Assembly: GCA_045576735.1 (NCBI GenBank)
Contig: JAZNGZ010000021.1
Coordinates: 1-48,615, forward strand
Direction of reading: 5' to 3'
Source: RGIG4079 sp045576735
GTDB taxonomy: Bacteria; Bacteroidota; Bacteroidia; Bacteroidales; Muribaculaceae
Length of the DNA: 48,615 nucleotides
In this document: positions 16,295-25,231 of the stretch, piece after piece
Layout of the letters: each line of letters starts with the position of its first letter
Numbering within the stretch: position 1 is the first letter of the stretch
The notes under the pieces: model-generated
What the model was told of the DNA's origin: nothing
What the model saw: only the letters and a program-made list of their open reading frames with translations
The model's database searches: none
Program-made: the position numbers and the translations under genes

Positions 16295-17476
16295 CTATAG
16301 ATTGAGTAGATTGTATCTATTTAATAATGCTAACTCTTTGTGATAGCGATACTCTACGTCGATGTAATTTTTTTGAGCTTCAATGAAAAAGTTTACTTCT
16401 TGAATGTAGGTAATGAGGTTGATTTGACCTCCATCAAGAGCTTTTTTTAATAAGCCTATATTATCTTGATTGCCAAGAGTGGGACGATATAACTCCATTT
16501 CTTGGTAGAGAGCCAATGCGTTGGCTCGTTGCGATTTTAGTTTTGTAATTTGCTCAATTTCATATTCTTCGCATTGGACTTTTATTGCATCGCGGCTAGC
16601 GATGTTAGCTTCTGACTTATGTTTATGAGAGAATAGCGGAATCGAAACCCCAACTGAGAAGCCATTAAAATATGTGCCAAGCTCGTTCTCGAGTTTATAT
16701 CCAACAGAGAATCCGGGGCGTTTACTCATTTCGATAACTTTGGCGTTTTGCTCCTGACTTTTAGTCATTAATGAGAATTGTGTGAGTTGCGGGTCATTTT
16801 CTTTAATAAGTTGCACATAATCTTCTTCAGAAAGAATCATTTCGTCGGGGTAGTCCTTAAGAGCAGCTAATATTCCAGAAATATCTTTTCCGCCATTTTC
16901 GTTTAACAATGTAGCTTCTAATTCTTGAAGTTGGTTTTTCAACGATTTGATTTCGCGAGTGATTGAAATTTTTTCGATTTTAATTTTATTAATATCGAGT
17001 TTCGTTACTTCACCGCGTATACGACCAAGTTCATATTTTGCTGCTAGAGAGTCCATTTGAGCATCTAATCGTTCGTATAGGGCTAATTGTTTTCGAGCGT
17101 TTACAATATCAATGAGAATTAATTTTATTTCAATGATTTTGTTTAATCGGTTAACCTTGTTTTGGTGGTCAATAGCTTCTGATGCACTGTTGATGGCATT
17201 TTTTCGAGTGGAGTAGATTTGGGGCCACTCAAAACTTTGTGACACCCCAACTCCCCATTTAGTGCCGCCGCCACCCCATTTGTGCTCAAATCCCACTTCG
17301 GGGTCGGGGAGATTGTTGCTGCTTTTTAATGACAATATTTCGGCATTTCCTACAGCCTTTTCTGTAGCCAACGATGGGTTATTGTTGGCAATTGTACTTA
17401 ATATTTCATCAAATGTCATTGAATTAGCATTAAACACAATTGAAATAATGCTTATGACTAATAATATCCGTTTCAT
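16295..17476 (-). CDS. TolC-family outer-membrane efflux protein (CusC-like)
   Basis: A 393-residue member of the outer-membrane efflux family. Residues 1-20 are a signal peptide. Two long helical repeats follow, the first with 'NNPSLATEKAVGNAEILSLKSS' and 'PDPEVGFEHKWGGG', the second with 'NDPQLTQFSLMTKSQEQNAKVIE' and 'FSVGVSIPLFSHKHKSEAN', both typical of CusC/CzcC proteins. It is shorter than E. coli TolC and lacks an obvious lipobox. Its start overlaps the end of the RND pump gene by four bases, so it is translated from the same message and should form the outer-membrane exit of the same tripartite pump. Confidence 0.92.
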   Translation of the reverse strand: MKRILLVISIISIVFNANSMTFDEILSTIANNNPSLATEKAVGNAEILSLKSSNNLPDPEVGFEHKWGGGGTKWGVGVSQSFEWPQIYSTRKNAINSASEAIDHQNKVNRLNKIIEIKLILIDIVNARKQLALYERLDAQMDSLAAKYELGRIRGEVTKLDINKIKIEKISITREIKSLKNQLQELEATLLNENGGKDISGILAALKDYPDEMILSEEDYVQLIKENDPQLTQFSLMTKSQEQNAKVIEMSKRPGFSVGYKLENELGTYFNGFSVGVSIPLFSHKHKSEANIASRDAIKVQCEEYEIEQITKLKSQRANALALYQEMELYRPTLGNQDNIGLLKKALDGGQINLITYIQEVNFFIEAQKNYIDVEYRYHKELALLNRYNLLNL

Positions 17477-20400
17477 TTATTTTCTTTTTTTGATGTGATA
17501 TAATAAATAGCCGGCACCACAAAAATGTTTAGAATGGTTGATGAAAGTAAACCGCCCAATATCACGATAGCCATAGGTGATTGAATTTCGTTGCCAGGCT
17601 CGCTACCTCGTAATGCTAGAGGGATAAGAGCTAATGCTGAGGTGAGCGCAGTCATGATAATTGGGTTAAGACGATTTGAGGAACCCTTGATAATTCTTTC
17701 CATCAATCCAACTCCTTCTTCTTTAAGGGTGCTGTAATGCGATATAAGAAGCATGCCATTACGAGTGGTAATGCCAAGGAGTGATATGAAGCCGATAATT
17801 GCAGGGATGTTTAATTCGCCTGAAGTAAATTTTAAAATAAGTACTCCGCCTATCATCGCTAATGGCATGTTTATTAGGATTATGAGCGAATGTTTTACAG
17901 ACTTGAACTCTTGATACAATAGCATGAAGATAATCAAGAGAGCGCCAATTGAAGTAATTGCAAGGGTTTTCGATGCTTCGGCTTCGCTTTCAAATTGACC
18001 TCCATAAACGATGTAGTAGTTTTCGGGAAGTTTTATTTTTTCTTCAATTCGTTGTTGAATGTCATTGACAACACCACGGAGGTCTCTATCGGCAACGTTT
18101 GCTGAAATCACTAGTCGTCGGCTCACATTCTCACGATTTATAGTGTTAGGTCCTGTTGTCGATACAACATCGGCTACATAGCTTAAAGGTATCTTTCCTT
18201 GATTGCTATCAATCATGAGGTTTGAAATTTTTTCGATTGAGTTTCTGTGATTATCGTCAAGACGCACAGTCAAATCATATGGAAGCCCATGTTCATATAC
18301 TTGAGAAACGACTTCACCGCCTAAAGCTACATTTATGAATTGAGTGAATTGGTTGATTGTTATTCCATATTTGGCTAGCAAATTTCGTCGTGGACGTATG
18401 TCGAGTTGAGGGCGTCCTATTTGTTGTTCGATATTAACATCAACAATTCCTTCAACAGCTGATATTGTTTGCTTTATTTGTGAGCCTAAGGTATATAGGT
18501 GATTTAAATCATCGCCAAATAATTTAATGGCGATTTGAGATTCGGTGCCGGAAAGCATCGCATCAATGCGGTGAGAAATAGGTTGGCCTATTTCAATGTT
18601 TGCACCGGGAATTGCAGCTAATTTCTCCCTCACTTCTTTAACCACTTCGCCTCGAGTGCGGTTGGTTAATTTGTAAGGCGCCTCAATTTCAGAGGAATTG
18701 ACCCCAAATGAGTGTTCGTCTAGCTCTGCGCGCCCGGTTTTTCTTGCTACGGTTTGAACCTCAGGGATAGACAATAATATTTTTTCTGCTTCACGCCCTA
18801 TTTTATCACTTTCATCAAGTGCAATCCCGGGTAATGTGCTGACATTTACAGTAAAAGAGCCTTCGTTGAAAGAGGGCAAGAAACTGCGACCTAATGTAAA
18901 GAAGAAAAATATTGCAGAAATAAATAGAAGGCTAACAATACTAAATATAACTGTTTTATGTTTTAGACTCCATTTTAGCCCTCGCTCATATCCACCTTTG
19001 AGTTTTCTAACAAGCCATGATTCTTTGTCAGTTTTTTTCGTTATTTTTTTGCGGTCTAATAAGAAACTACATAGAGCCGGGGTGAGGGTGAGAGCTACGA
19101 TTGTAGATGCAATAAGTGCGACTATGAATGAAATTCCAAGAGGTATTAACATTCGTCCCTCAATGCCACTTAAGAAGAATAATGGTAAGAAACTCGCAAT
19201 GATAATCAATGTGGAGTTTAATATGGGCATTCGCACTTCTTTTGACGCTTCAAATACAACTTTAATTGTCGATTTTCGTTGGTCTTCGGGTAATGTTTGA
19301 TTTTCCCTTAATCGCTTGTATACGTTTTCTACGTCGACAATCGCGTCATCTACAAGCGACCCGATGGCAATGGCAATCCCACCTAAACTCATTGTATTTA
19401 TAGTAAATCCAAAGAGATGTAACACAAGCACTGCTACAATCACAGATACCGGAAGTGCGGTGAGAGATATGAATGTTGTGCGTACATTCATCAAGAACAA
19501 GAAAAGTATAATAACAACAAAAAGCGAACCTTCTATTAATGATTGTTGTAGGTTCCCAATAGAGTTGTCGATAAAGTCGCTTTGTTTGAATATATTAGTG
19601 GAAATCTTCAAATCTTTGGGCATATTCTTACTCATCGAAGCCAATTCGGCTTCGATTTTTTCGGTAAGTTCAATTGTGCCTACTGCAGGTTGCTTTGTGA
19701 TAGTCATTAATACTGCGGGCTTGGCACGTTCTGACGCTACGCCAAGTCGAGGCATTTTATTGCCAATCTGAACGTTTGCAATATCTTCGATTAATACGGT
19801 ACCTTTGTCATCACTTCGTACAACTGATTTGCTTAATGCTTCGGTAGAAGTGGTGTTTACATCGCCCTTAATGATATATTCGTTACCATATTCATATAAA
19901 ACACCCCCGGTTGCATTGTTATTAATCCCTTCGACACATTCCATGACTTCTTGTAGCGAGACATTGTAATGACGCATACGTTCAGGCATAATTTGGATTT
20001 GATACTCTTTAATATCTCCTCCAATTACTGCAACCTGTGAAACCCCGCCAATAGAAAGTAAGCGAGGGCGTATTACACGATCTGCGAGGGTTCGAATGTC
20101 GCTCATTGAAGTTGATTCGGCAGTAAGACCTATTATCATTATCTCTCCTAGGATTGATGACTGTGGCCCAAGTGTGGGAGTTTCTACTCCAGGGGGTAAT
20201 TGGTCATTAATAGTCGATAGTTTTTCAGAAACTATTTGTCGGGCAGTATAAACATCTGTTCCCCAATCAAATTCTACCCAAACGATTGAGAAACCAGTCG
20301 CAGAAGATGAACGAACTCGTCGCACATCAGTTGCTCCGTTTACGGCCGTTTCAATCGGAAATGAGACTAGCTTTTCAACCTCTTCAGGAGCAAATCCCGG

Positions 20401-20559
20401 AGCCTCAGTCATGACTACTACTGTTGGAGCGTTTAAGTCAGGAAAAATGTCAACTTCGGTTTTGAGAAGTGTATATGTTCCTGCAATCAGTGTTACGATA
20501 GATAGAATGATGATTGTCAGGCGATTTTTTAGTGAAAAATCAATTATTTTATTTAGCAT
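17473..20559 (-). CDS. CusA/CzcA-type heavy-metal RND efflux pump
   Basis: A 1028-residue inner-membrane proton-driven pump of the heavy-metal RND group. It has twelve predicted membrane helices and two large periplasmic loops. Helix 4 carries 'GGIAIAIGSLVDDAIVDVENVYKRL', where Asp residues relay protons; 'PGFAPEEVEKLVSFPIETAVNG' and 'STLPGIALDESDKIGREAEKIL' are also group-typical. The ion cannot be fixed from sequence; Cu/Ag, Zn, Co and Cd all occur in relatives. It lies 11 bases after the adaptor gene and overlaps the tolC-like gene by four bases. Confidence 0.96.
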   Translation of the reverse strand: MLNKIIDFSLKNRLTIIILSIVTLIAGTYTLLKTEVDIFPDLNAPTVVVMTEAPGFAPEEVEKLVSFPIETAVNGATDVRRVRSSSATGFSIVWVEFDWGTDVYTARQIVSEKLSTINDQLPPGVETPTLGPQSSILGEIMIIGLTAESTSMSDIRTLADRVIRPRLLSIGGVSQVAVIGGDIKEYQIQIMPERMRHYNVSLQEVMECVEGINNNATGGVLYEYGNEYIIKGDVNTTSTEALSKSVVRSDDKGTVLIEDIANVQIGNKMPRLGVASERAKPAVLMTITKQPAVGTIELTEKIEAELASMSKNMPKDLKISTNIFKQSDFIDNSIGNLQQSLIEGSLFVVIILFLFLMNVRTTFISLTALPVSVIVAVLVLHLFGFTINTMSLGGIAIAIGSLVDDAIVDVENVYKRLRENQTLPEDQRKSTIKVVFEASKEVRMPILNSTLIIIASFLPLFFLSGIEGRMLIPLGISFIVALIASTIVALTLTPALCSFLLDRKKITKKTDKESWLVRKLKGGYERGLKWSLKHKTVIFSIVSLLFISAIFFFFTLGRSFLPSFNEGSFTVNVSTLPGIALDESDKIGREAEKILLSIPEVQTVARKTGRAELDEHSFGVNSSEIEAPYKLTNRTRGEVVKEVREKLAAIPGANIEIGQPISHRIDAMLSGTESQIAIKLFGDDLNHLYTLGSQIKQTISAVEGIVDVNIEQQIGRPQLDIRPRRNLLAKYGITINQFTQFINVALGGEVVSQVYEHGLPYDLTVRLDDNHRNSIEKISNLMIDSNQGKIPLSYVADVVSTTGPNTINRENVSRRLVISANVADRDLRGVVNDIQQRIEEKIKLPENYYIVYGGQFESEAEASKTLAITSIGALLIIFMLLYQEFKSVKHSLIILINMPLAMIGGVLILKFTSGELNIPAIIGFISLLGITTRNGMLLISHYSTLKEEGVGLMERIIKGSSNRLNPIIMTALTSALALIPLALRGSEPGNEIQSPMAIVILGGLLSSTILNIFVVPAIYYITSKKENK

Positions 20560-20570
20560 GGCGATAGGTG

Positions 20571-21728
20571 TTAATGGTTGTGGCTATGACCTTCGGGGAC
20601 AGAACCGCTTGATTCGGCTAATTTTACAATTACAGCACCTTTAGTTACGACTTCATCTTTGCGGCTTAATCCACTTAAAATCTCAATTTCGTCACCATTG
20701 CTATTCCCAATTGTCACAAGTCTTTTTTCGTAACATTCGGCATCGAGTTTTACATAAACATAGTGTTTCCCTTGTTGTTCAGTGACAGCATCAATAGGTA
20801 ACACAATGGCATCGGGCTTTACATTGCCAATAAGGAAAACTTCAACGTATGCTCCGGGAACAGCCATGCCATTATTGTCAAATGTAAAATGGATGGGTAT
20901 ATATCCTGATTGTTGAGCATTTGCTGTTGAAGGAGTTGTTACCAAACGACCATTAACTTGGTTCAAATGTATTGTTTCATTTGAGTATGATGTTTTAAAG
21001 CTAGCAGTTTTTATTGACGATAAGTGAGAGTAATATTTCTCAGGAAGATCGGCACGAAGTGTAAGTTGTGCTGAACCAGATATTACCGCAATAGGTTGTC
21101 CTGCGGTAACGTATTCACCCTCTTTCACTAATAATTGGGTGATTGCCCCACTTGTCGCAGCTTTGGCAGTACCACCCGAAGGAGTTCCTGAATATGCAGC
21201 CTTTGCTTGCTCATAAGCTTGTTTTGCCGCATTATATTCTTTTGTAGTGATGATGCTGTCTTTATGAAGGGGAGTGAGACGATCGAGCTCACGCTTGGCT
21301 GCATCTAATGCAACTCTAGCACTTTCGTTAGGGTCGCCCCCGGTGATATTTTTAGATGTTATTATAGCTACGATTGTTCCTTTCCCAATTGTTTTCCCTT
21401 CAATAATCCCCGGCTTGAAATTTACAATTCCCGGTGCAGTTGCTGCAACAATTGATTGCTCGCTAGCTGCTGCTTCAATTTGTCCGGTAACTTTGATTAT
21501 ATTATTGAAGTTTTGTGGTTTTACCATTTGACTATAAACGCCAAATTTTTCAGCTGATTCAGCAGGTAAAACTATTTCATTGCCATGTGAATTACTATTG
21601 TTATTACCGTGTTCATGTCCATGACTATGATCGTGTCCCAATCCATCGTCTTTTGCCGATGGAGTACAGGCAATTGATGATATAATTATAGTAATATATA
21701 ACGCAATACTACGTAATATCCTTTTCAT
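20571..21728 (-). CDS. RND efflux periplasmic adaptor (CusB-like), His-rich lipoprotein
   Basis: A 385-residue membrane-fusion protein linking pump and outer-membrane channel. A lipobox 'SSIAC' puts the lipidated Cys at 21. A His-rich stretch ('GHDHSHGHEHG', about residues 31-41) and a His-rich end ('GHSHNH') suggest metal capture. The barrel-sandwich hybrid and hairpin parts are seen as 'ATAPGIVNFKPGIIEGKTIGKG', 'DAAKRELDRLTPLHKDSIIT' and 'SGAITQLLVKEGEYVTAGQPIAVI'. It is the first gene of the pump trio and follows a Cys/His-rich small protein by 85 bases. Confidence 0.94.
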   Translation of the reverse strand: MKRILRSIALYITIIISSIACTPSAKDDGLGHDHSHGHEHGNNNSNSHGNEIVLPAESAEKFGVYSQMVKPQNFNNIIKVTGQIEAAASEQSIVAATAPGIVNFKPGIIEGKTIGKGTIVAIITSKNITGGDPNESARVALDAAKRELDRLTPLHKDSIITTKEYNAAKQAYEQAKAAYSGTPSGGTAKAATSGAITQLLVKEGEYVTAGQPIAVISGSAQLTLRADLPEKYYSHLSSIKTASFKTSYSNETIHLNQVNGRLVTTPSTANAQQSGYIPIHFTFDNNGMAVPGAYVEVFLIGNVKPDAIVLPIDAVTEQQGKHYVYVKLDAECYEKRLVTIGNSNGDEIEILSGLSRKDEVVTKGAVIVKLAESSGSVPEGHSHNH

Positions 21729-21813
21729 TGTTAAATTTGTGTTAAGGGGTTACAGTTATAAAATGATAAAATTTGCCATGAATTATTTTGGCAATTATTG
21801 AGGTGCGTAAAAT

Positions 21814-22263
21814 TTAGCACGTTGGAGGTGCTCGAAGTGATGATGCGTTTAGAACCCCTTCGGAAAGGTGGGTAATTAGTTGGATAAAAGAATTCGTGCT
21901 ATCATCAATTGAAAATGATAATATGCTTGATAATTCATTGATTATAGCTGTAAATAAGATAGTTGGGAATGACGCTTGAGAAATATTTGTTTGTTTCACT
22001 GCTTGATAGTCGCCAAGATGAGCAGTGCATTTGTTGCCTGAACAATCGTTGTTACAATGATTATGGTCGCATTTGCAGTGTCGATAAGTGTCGGTATCGC
22101 AGCAATGGATATCGTGTTCGTTATTGTGGTCATGTTCACATCCTAATATTGTTACTGCAAATATTATATTTCCTTTGTCATCGTGATGATGAAACTGAAT
22201 GATTGAACTCATCACAATCATCAGCAATACAATAACAGATATGCCTGAAAGCCACTTATTCAT
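21814..22263 (-). CDS. Small Cys/His-rich membrane-anchored protein (DUF6769-like)
   Basis: A 149-residue protein. A membrane segment at about 6-22 is followed by HHH at 25-27. Residues 42-82 carry eight Cys and eight His in 41 positions, a strong metal-binding block. A hydrophobic segment (about 99-118) and the ending 'LRAPPTC' resemble the Bacteroidales DUF6769 family. I chose the ATG at 22263, because the in-frame TTG at 22284 lies within the promoter -7 box. It heads the Cus-type operon and probably binds the exported metal in the periplasm; sensing or chaperoning is inference. Confidence 0.75.
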   Translation of the reverse strand: MNKWLSGISVIVLLMIVMSSIIQFHHHDDKGNIIFAVTILGCEHDHNNEHDIHCCDTDTYRHCKCDHNHCNNDCSGNKCTAHLGDYQAVKQTNISQASFPTILFTAIINELSSILSFSIDDSTNSFIQLITHLSEGVLNASSLRAPPTC

Positions 22264-22281
22264 CCTAAATGTATTATATTG

Positions 22282-22289
22282 CAAAGTTA
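22282..22289 (-). promoter_or_regulatory. -7 element of the metal-efflux operon promoter
   Basis: TAACTTTG on the minus strand, 18 bases before the ATG at 22263. No clear -33 TTG, so an activator may be needed. It rules out the TTG start. Confidence 0.55.
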
Positions 22290-22376
22290 GTAATTAATTT
22301 TAAAATAAAAAATAATATGGAATGAATATAAACAAGAGAATGTTTGAGGTCGTGTAGTTATGCTATTTTAATGATT

Positions 22377-23438
22377 TTAGATTAAATGACGATATAGGTC
22401 TATATAAGCATCAGTCATCGCTTTAGATGTAAATCGTTGAGAATTTACCAACCCACATTCTATTACTTCATTATAGGTTGATTGAGACTCTAGTTTTTTT
22501 AATGAAGTTAATAGTTCTTGTTTTGTAGGCTCATTCATTAATAATGGTGTTTCCCCTATGATTTCAGGCACAGATGATCTATTCAATGCTATAACAGGGC
22601 ATCCTGCTTGTTGTGCTTCAATTATAGGAAGTCCGAAACCTTCATAGCTTGAAGGGTAAATTAAACAATAAGCAGAGTTGTATAAGTCGTTTAAAATTAT
22701 GTTGTTAATATTGGTGTACACTTTGTATCTTTCAATTCCTAGTTTGGAATTAAGATAATTTTGTTCTTTTTTAGAAAGAGGGTTGCCACATATATCGAGA
22801 TTGAAAGTGGTTTCTGTTAGGGTTTCTATTAGCAATTCAAAATTTTTGTATTTTGCACGGCTACCAACGAAAAGGATGCGATTGCTGTGTTCGATGTCCT
22901 CTTTTTTATGAAAATCTGGTGAGATGCCATTATATATGATAGTTATTTTGTTTTTATCAAGATTAGGCAGATAGTGTAATAAATCATTACGTGTGCTTTG
23001 AGATACGCATACAACTAAATCGGCATTATAGATTGCAGAATATTTTTGTTTGCAATGTATTGACCGAGAAATTATAGGCATGTGTTTTTCGTATATGAAA
23101 TCGTGGACTGTTACAATTGTTTTTCCACGATGATTGGATGGGATGCGATAATATGATGAGTGAAATATGTCAAAGGTTTCATCTATTGGCATTTTAGCTT
23201 TGCAGTATCGTTCTATTTCAATTGGAAAAAATGATTTAGGATTGATAATGTTTTGATGTGGAAGATTTAATTTTTTTCGATATATATTGTTTGTCTCTGC
23301 ATTATTATATTCAATAAATTTACACTCAAAGTCATTATTGTTGAGTATAGCATTTTGAAGGATGGCCCATATTGAAGATATGCCTCCATTTTGCTGCAAT
23401 GAGTATATTATATTGTCAAATAAGATTTTTTGCTTCAT
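22377..23438 (-). CDS. Glycosyltransferase, GT4 (group 1) family
   Basis: A 353-residue GT-B fold sugar transferase, probably for surface polysaccharide. The N-terminal acceptor half begins 'MKQKILFDNIIYSLQQNGGIS', with the Gly-rich loop used in this fold. The C-terminal donor half has 'ILFVGSRAKYKNFELLIETL' and the diagnostic 'YPSSYEGFGLPIIEAQQAGCPVIAL' with the E-x7-E type nucleotide-sugar site, then 'SVPEIIG'. Acceptor and sugar are not predictable. It is a single gene without polysaccharide neighbours. The promoter -7 box ends only four bases before the ATG, so its message is nearly leaderless. Confidence 0.9.
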   Translation of the reverse strand: MKQKILFDNIIYSLQQNGGISSIWAILQNAILNNNDFECKFIEYNNAETNNIYRKKLNLPHQNIINPKSFFPIEIERYCKAKMPIDETFDIFHSSYYRIPSNHRGKTIVTVHDFIYEKHMPIISRSIHCKQKYSAIYNADLVVCVSQSTRNDLLHYLPNLDKNKITIIYNGISPDFHKKEDIEHSNRILFVGSRAKYKNFELLIETLTETTFNLDICGNPLSKKEQNYLNSKLGIERYKVYTNINNIILNDLYNSAYCLIYPSSYEGFGLPIIEAQQAGCPVIALNRSSVPEIIGETPLLMNEPTKQELLTSLKKLESQSTYNEVIECGLVNSQRFTSKAMTDAYIDLYRHLI

Positions 23439-23442
23439 GCGA

Positions 23443-23472
23443 CAAAGTTAATAAAAAAATGAAAGTGGTCAA
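23443..23472 (-). promoter_or_regulatory. Promoter of the glycosyltransferase gene
   Basis: Minus strand: TTG (23470-23472), 19 bases, TAACTTTG (23443-23450). The -33 box lies inside the stem of the upstream operon's terminator. Confidence 0.75.
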
Positions 23473-23494
23473 TATTTTATGACCACTTTCATTT
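23457..23494 (-). terminator. Terminator of the etfB-etfA-acd operon
   Basis: Perfect 15-bp stem (arms 23457-23471 and 23480-23494), an 8-base loop, and a T-run on the minus strand (complement of 23453-23459). A classic intrinsic terminator. Confidence 0.92.
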
Positions 23495-23518
23495 ATATTG
23501 AACTCACAATCTGCTCAA

Positions 23519-25222
23519 TTAAGCATTGTAGAAACTTAATTGTTCGGGAGTGAAGTTAGCGATAAAGTCGGCATGTTTTGCAACTTCAGCTTGAGCCATT
23601 TTATTGTAAATGTTAGCTGAAGCCACAAACGATTCATTCTTATTCGCATCAAGAAGGAGCAAATAACCCATCATGATATTACCTGCCATTTCAACAAGGC
23701 GACGAGCTAAGAAGTCGGTATAAGCTTGGTTGTCTTTTACTGAAAGAACTTTTTCAACCGCTTCGGCATATCGTGCAGTCATTGCAACGAGATTATCTTT
23801 CAATGGTTGAAGAGCTGCAGAGACTTCGTGCTCATTGTAAGAGTTGATTAATGACAAGTAAGAACCGGTAGTGACGTGGCGAATAGCTGCAACAACTTGT
23901 AATTGAGTTGTACCTTCATAGATTGAAGTGATGCGAGCATCGCGATAAACGCGTTCGCAAGCATAATCTTTCATGAAACCAGAACCGCCATGAACTTGGA
24001 TACAATCATATGCATTTTGGTTGCAATATTCACTCGCCATACCTTTTACCATAGGAGTGCAAGCATCGGCAAGTTTGCTGTATTTCTTCATTTCTTGACG
24101 TTCTTCAGGTGTAAGAGAGCGTTCTTTTGCTATATCTTCATATGCTTTATAAACGTCAACAAAACGAGCTGTTTCATAAAGTAAAGAGCGAGAAGCATCG
24201 AGTTTCGCTTTTATTACAGCGATGAGTTCTTGTACCGCTGGGAACTCGATAATAGCTTTGCCAAATTGACGACGATCTTTTGCGTATGCAAGAGCTTCAC
24301 GATAGCATATTTCGCTAATACCTACTGATTGAGCTGCAATACCAAGACGAGCTCCATTCATCAAAGCCATTACATATTTGATAAGACCAAGACGACGAGA
24401 TCCACAAAGTTCTGCTTTTGCATTTTTATATGTCAATTCGCAAGTTGGAGAACCTTTGATACCCATCTTGTTTTCAATACGACGTACGTTTACACCACCT
24501 TGGCGTTTGTCGTAGATAAACATAGACAAACCACGACCATCTTTAGTCCCTTCTTCAGAACGAGCAAGAACCAAGTGAATATCACTATCGCCATTGGTGA
24601 TAAAGCGTTTTACACCATTAAGCAACCATGTGCCGTCTTCTTGAGGTGTGGCTTTTAACATTACAGATTGGAGGTCTGAACCCGCATCAGGTTCTGTTAA
24701 GTCCATAGACATTGTTTCTCCATTACATACACGGGTCAAGAAACGTTGTTTTTGGTCTTCGTCACCAAATTCATATAATGTTTCAGCACAATCTTGAAGC
24801 CCCCAGAGGTTCTCAAATCCTGCATCTGCACGGCTGACAATATCAGCTGCCATGATGTATGGAGTGATTGGGAAGTTAAGCCCTCCAAAACGGCGAGGCA
24901 TAGCCATACCCATCAATCCGGCTTTGCGACAAGCTTCAAGATTTACTTTTGTGCCATCGGCATAAATAACACGGCCATTTTCGACACGAGGACCTTGGTG
25001 GTCAACATCTTCTGCATTTTCTGCAACAATGTTGCCACAAATATCACCTACGATTTCTAATACTTTATCATAGTTGTCCATAGCGTCCTCAAAATCAAGA
25101 GGAGCATAGTCAAATTTTTCAGCTTCAGTGAAATTGCGTTCTTTAAGTTCAACGATTTTTTGCATCAAAGGGTGAGAAAGATGATGCTTTAAATCGGGAT
25201 TATCTGTATAAAAATTAGCCAT
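23519..25222 (-). CDS. Acyl-CoA dehydrogenase
   Basis: A 567-residue FAD enzyme that oxidises an acyl-CoA to the enoyl-CoA (or works in reverse) and passes electrons to ETF. Landmarks are 'MSMDLTEPDAGSDLQ' (FAD/substrate loop), 'GVKRFITNGD', 'ALAYAKDRRQFGKAI' and the catalytic Glu at about residue 435 in 'ITSIYEGTTQLQ'. It is longer than the classic 380-residue form because of a C-terminal helical extension of about 110 residues, as in several anaerobe enzymes. It lies nine bases after etfA, so the three form one electron-transfer operon. The chain length of the substrate is unknown. Confidence 0.95.
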   Translation of the reverse strand: MANFYTDNPDLKHHLSHPLMQKIVELKERNFTEAEKFDYAPLDFEDAMDNYDKVLEIVGDICGNIVAENAEDVDHQGPRVENGRVIYADGTKVNLEACRKAGLMGMAMPRRFGGLNFPITPYIMAADIVSRADAGFENLWGLQDCAETLYEFGDEDQKQRFLTRVCNGETMSMDLTEPDAGSDLQSVMLKATPQEDGTWLLNGVKRFITNGDSDIHLVLARSEEGTKDGRGLSMFIYDKRQGGVNVRRIENKMGIKGSPTCELTYKNAKAELCGSRRLGLIKYVMALMNGARLGIAAQSVGISEICYREALAYAKDRRQFGKAIIEFPAVQELIAVIKAKLDASRSLLYETARFVDVYKAYEDIAKERSLTPEERQEMKKYSKLADACTPMVKGMASEYCNQNAYDCIQVHGGSGFMKDYACERVYRDARITSIYEGTTQLQVVAAIRHVTTGSYLSLINSYNEHEVSAALQPLKDNLVAMTARYAEAVEKVLSVKDNQAYTDFLARRLVEMAGNIMMGYLLLLDANKNESFVASANIYNKMAQAEVAKHADFIANFTPEQLSFYNA

Positions 25223-25231
25223 AACAATCTT

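Noticed and set aside
18836..19300. 154-residue ORF antisense to the RND pump gene
   Set aside because: Shadow of a strongly conserved coding frame; no protein family features.
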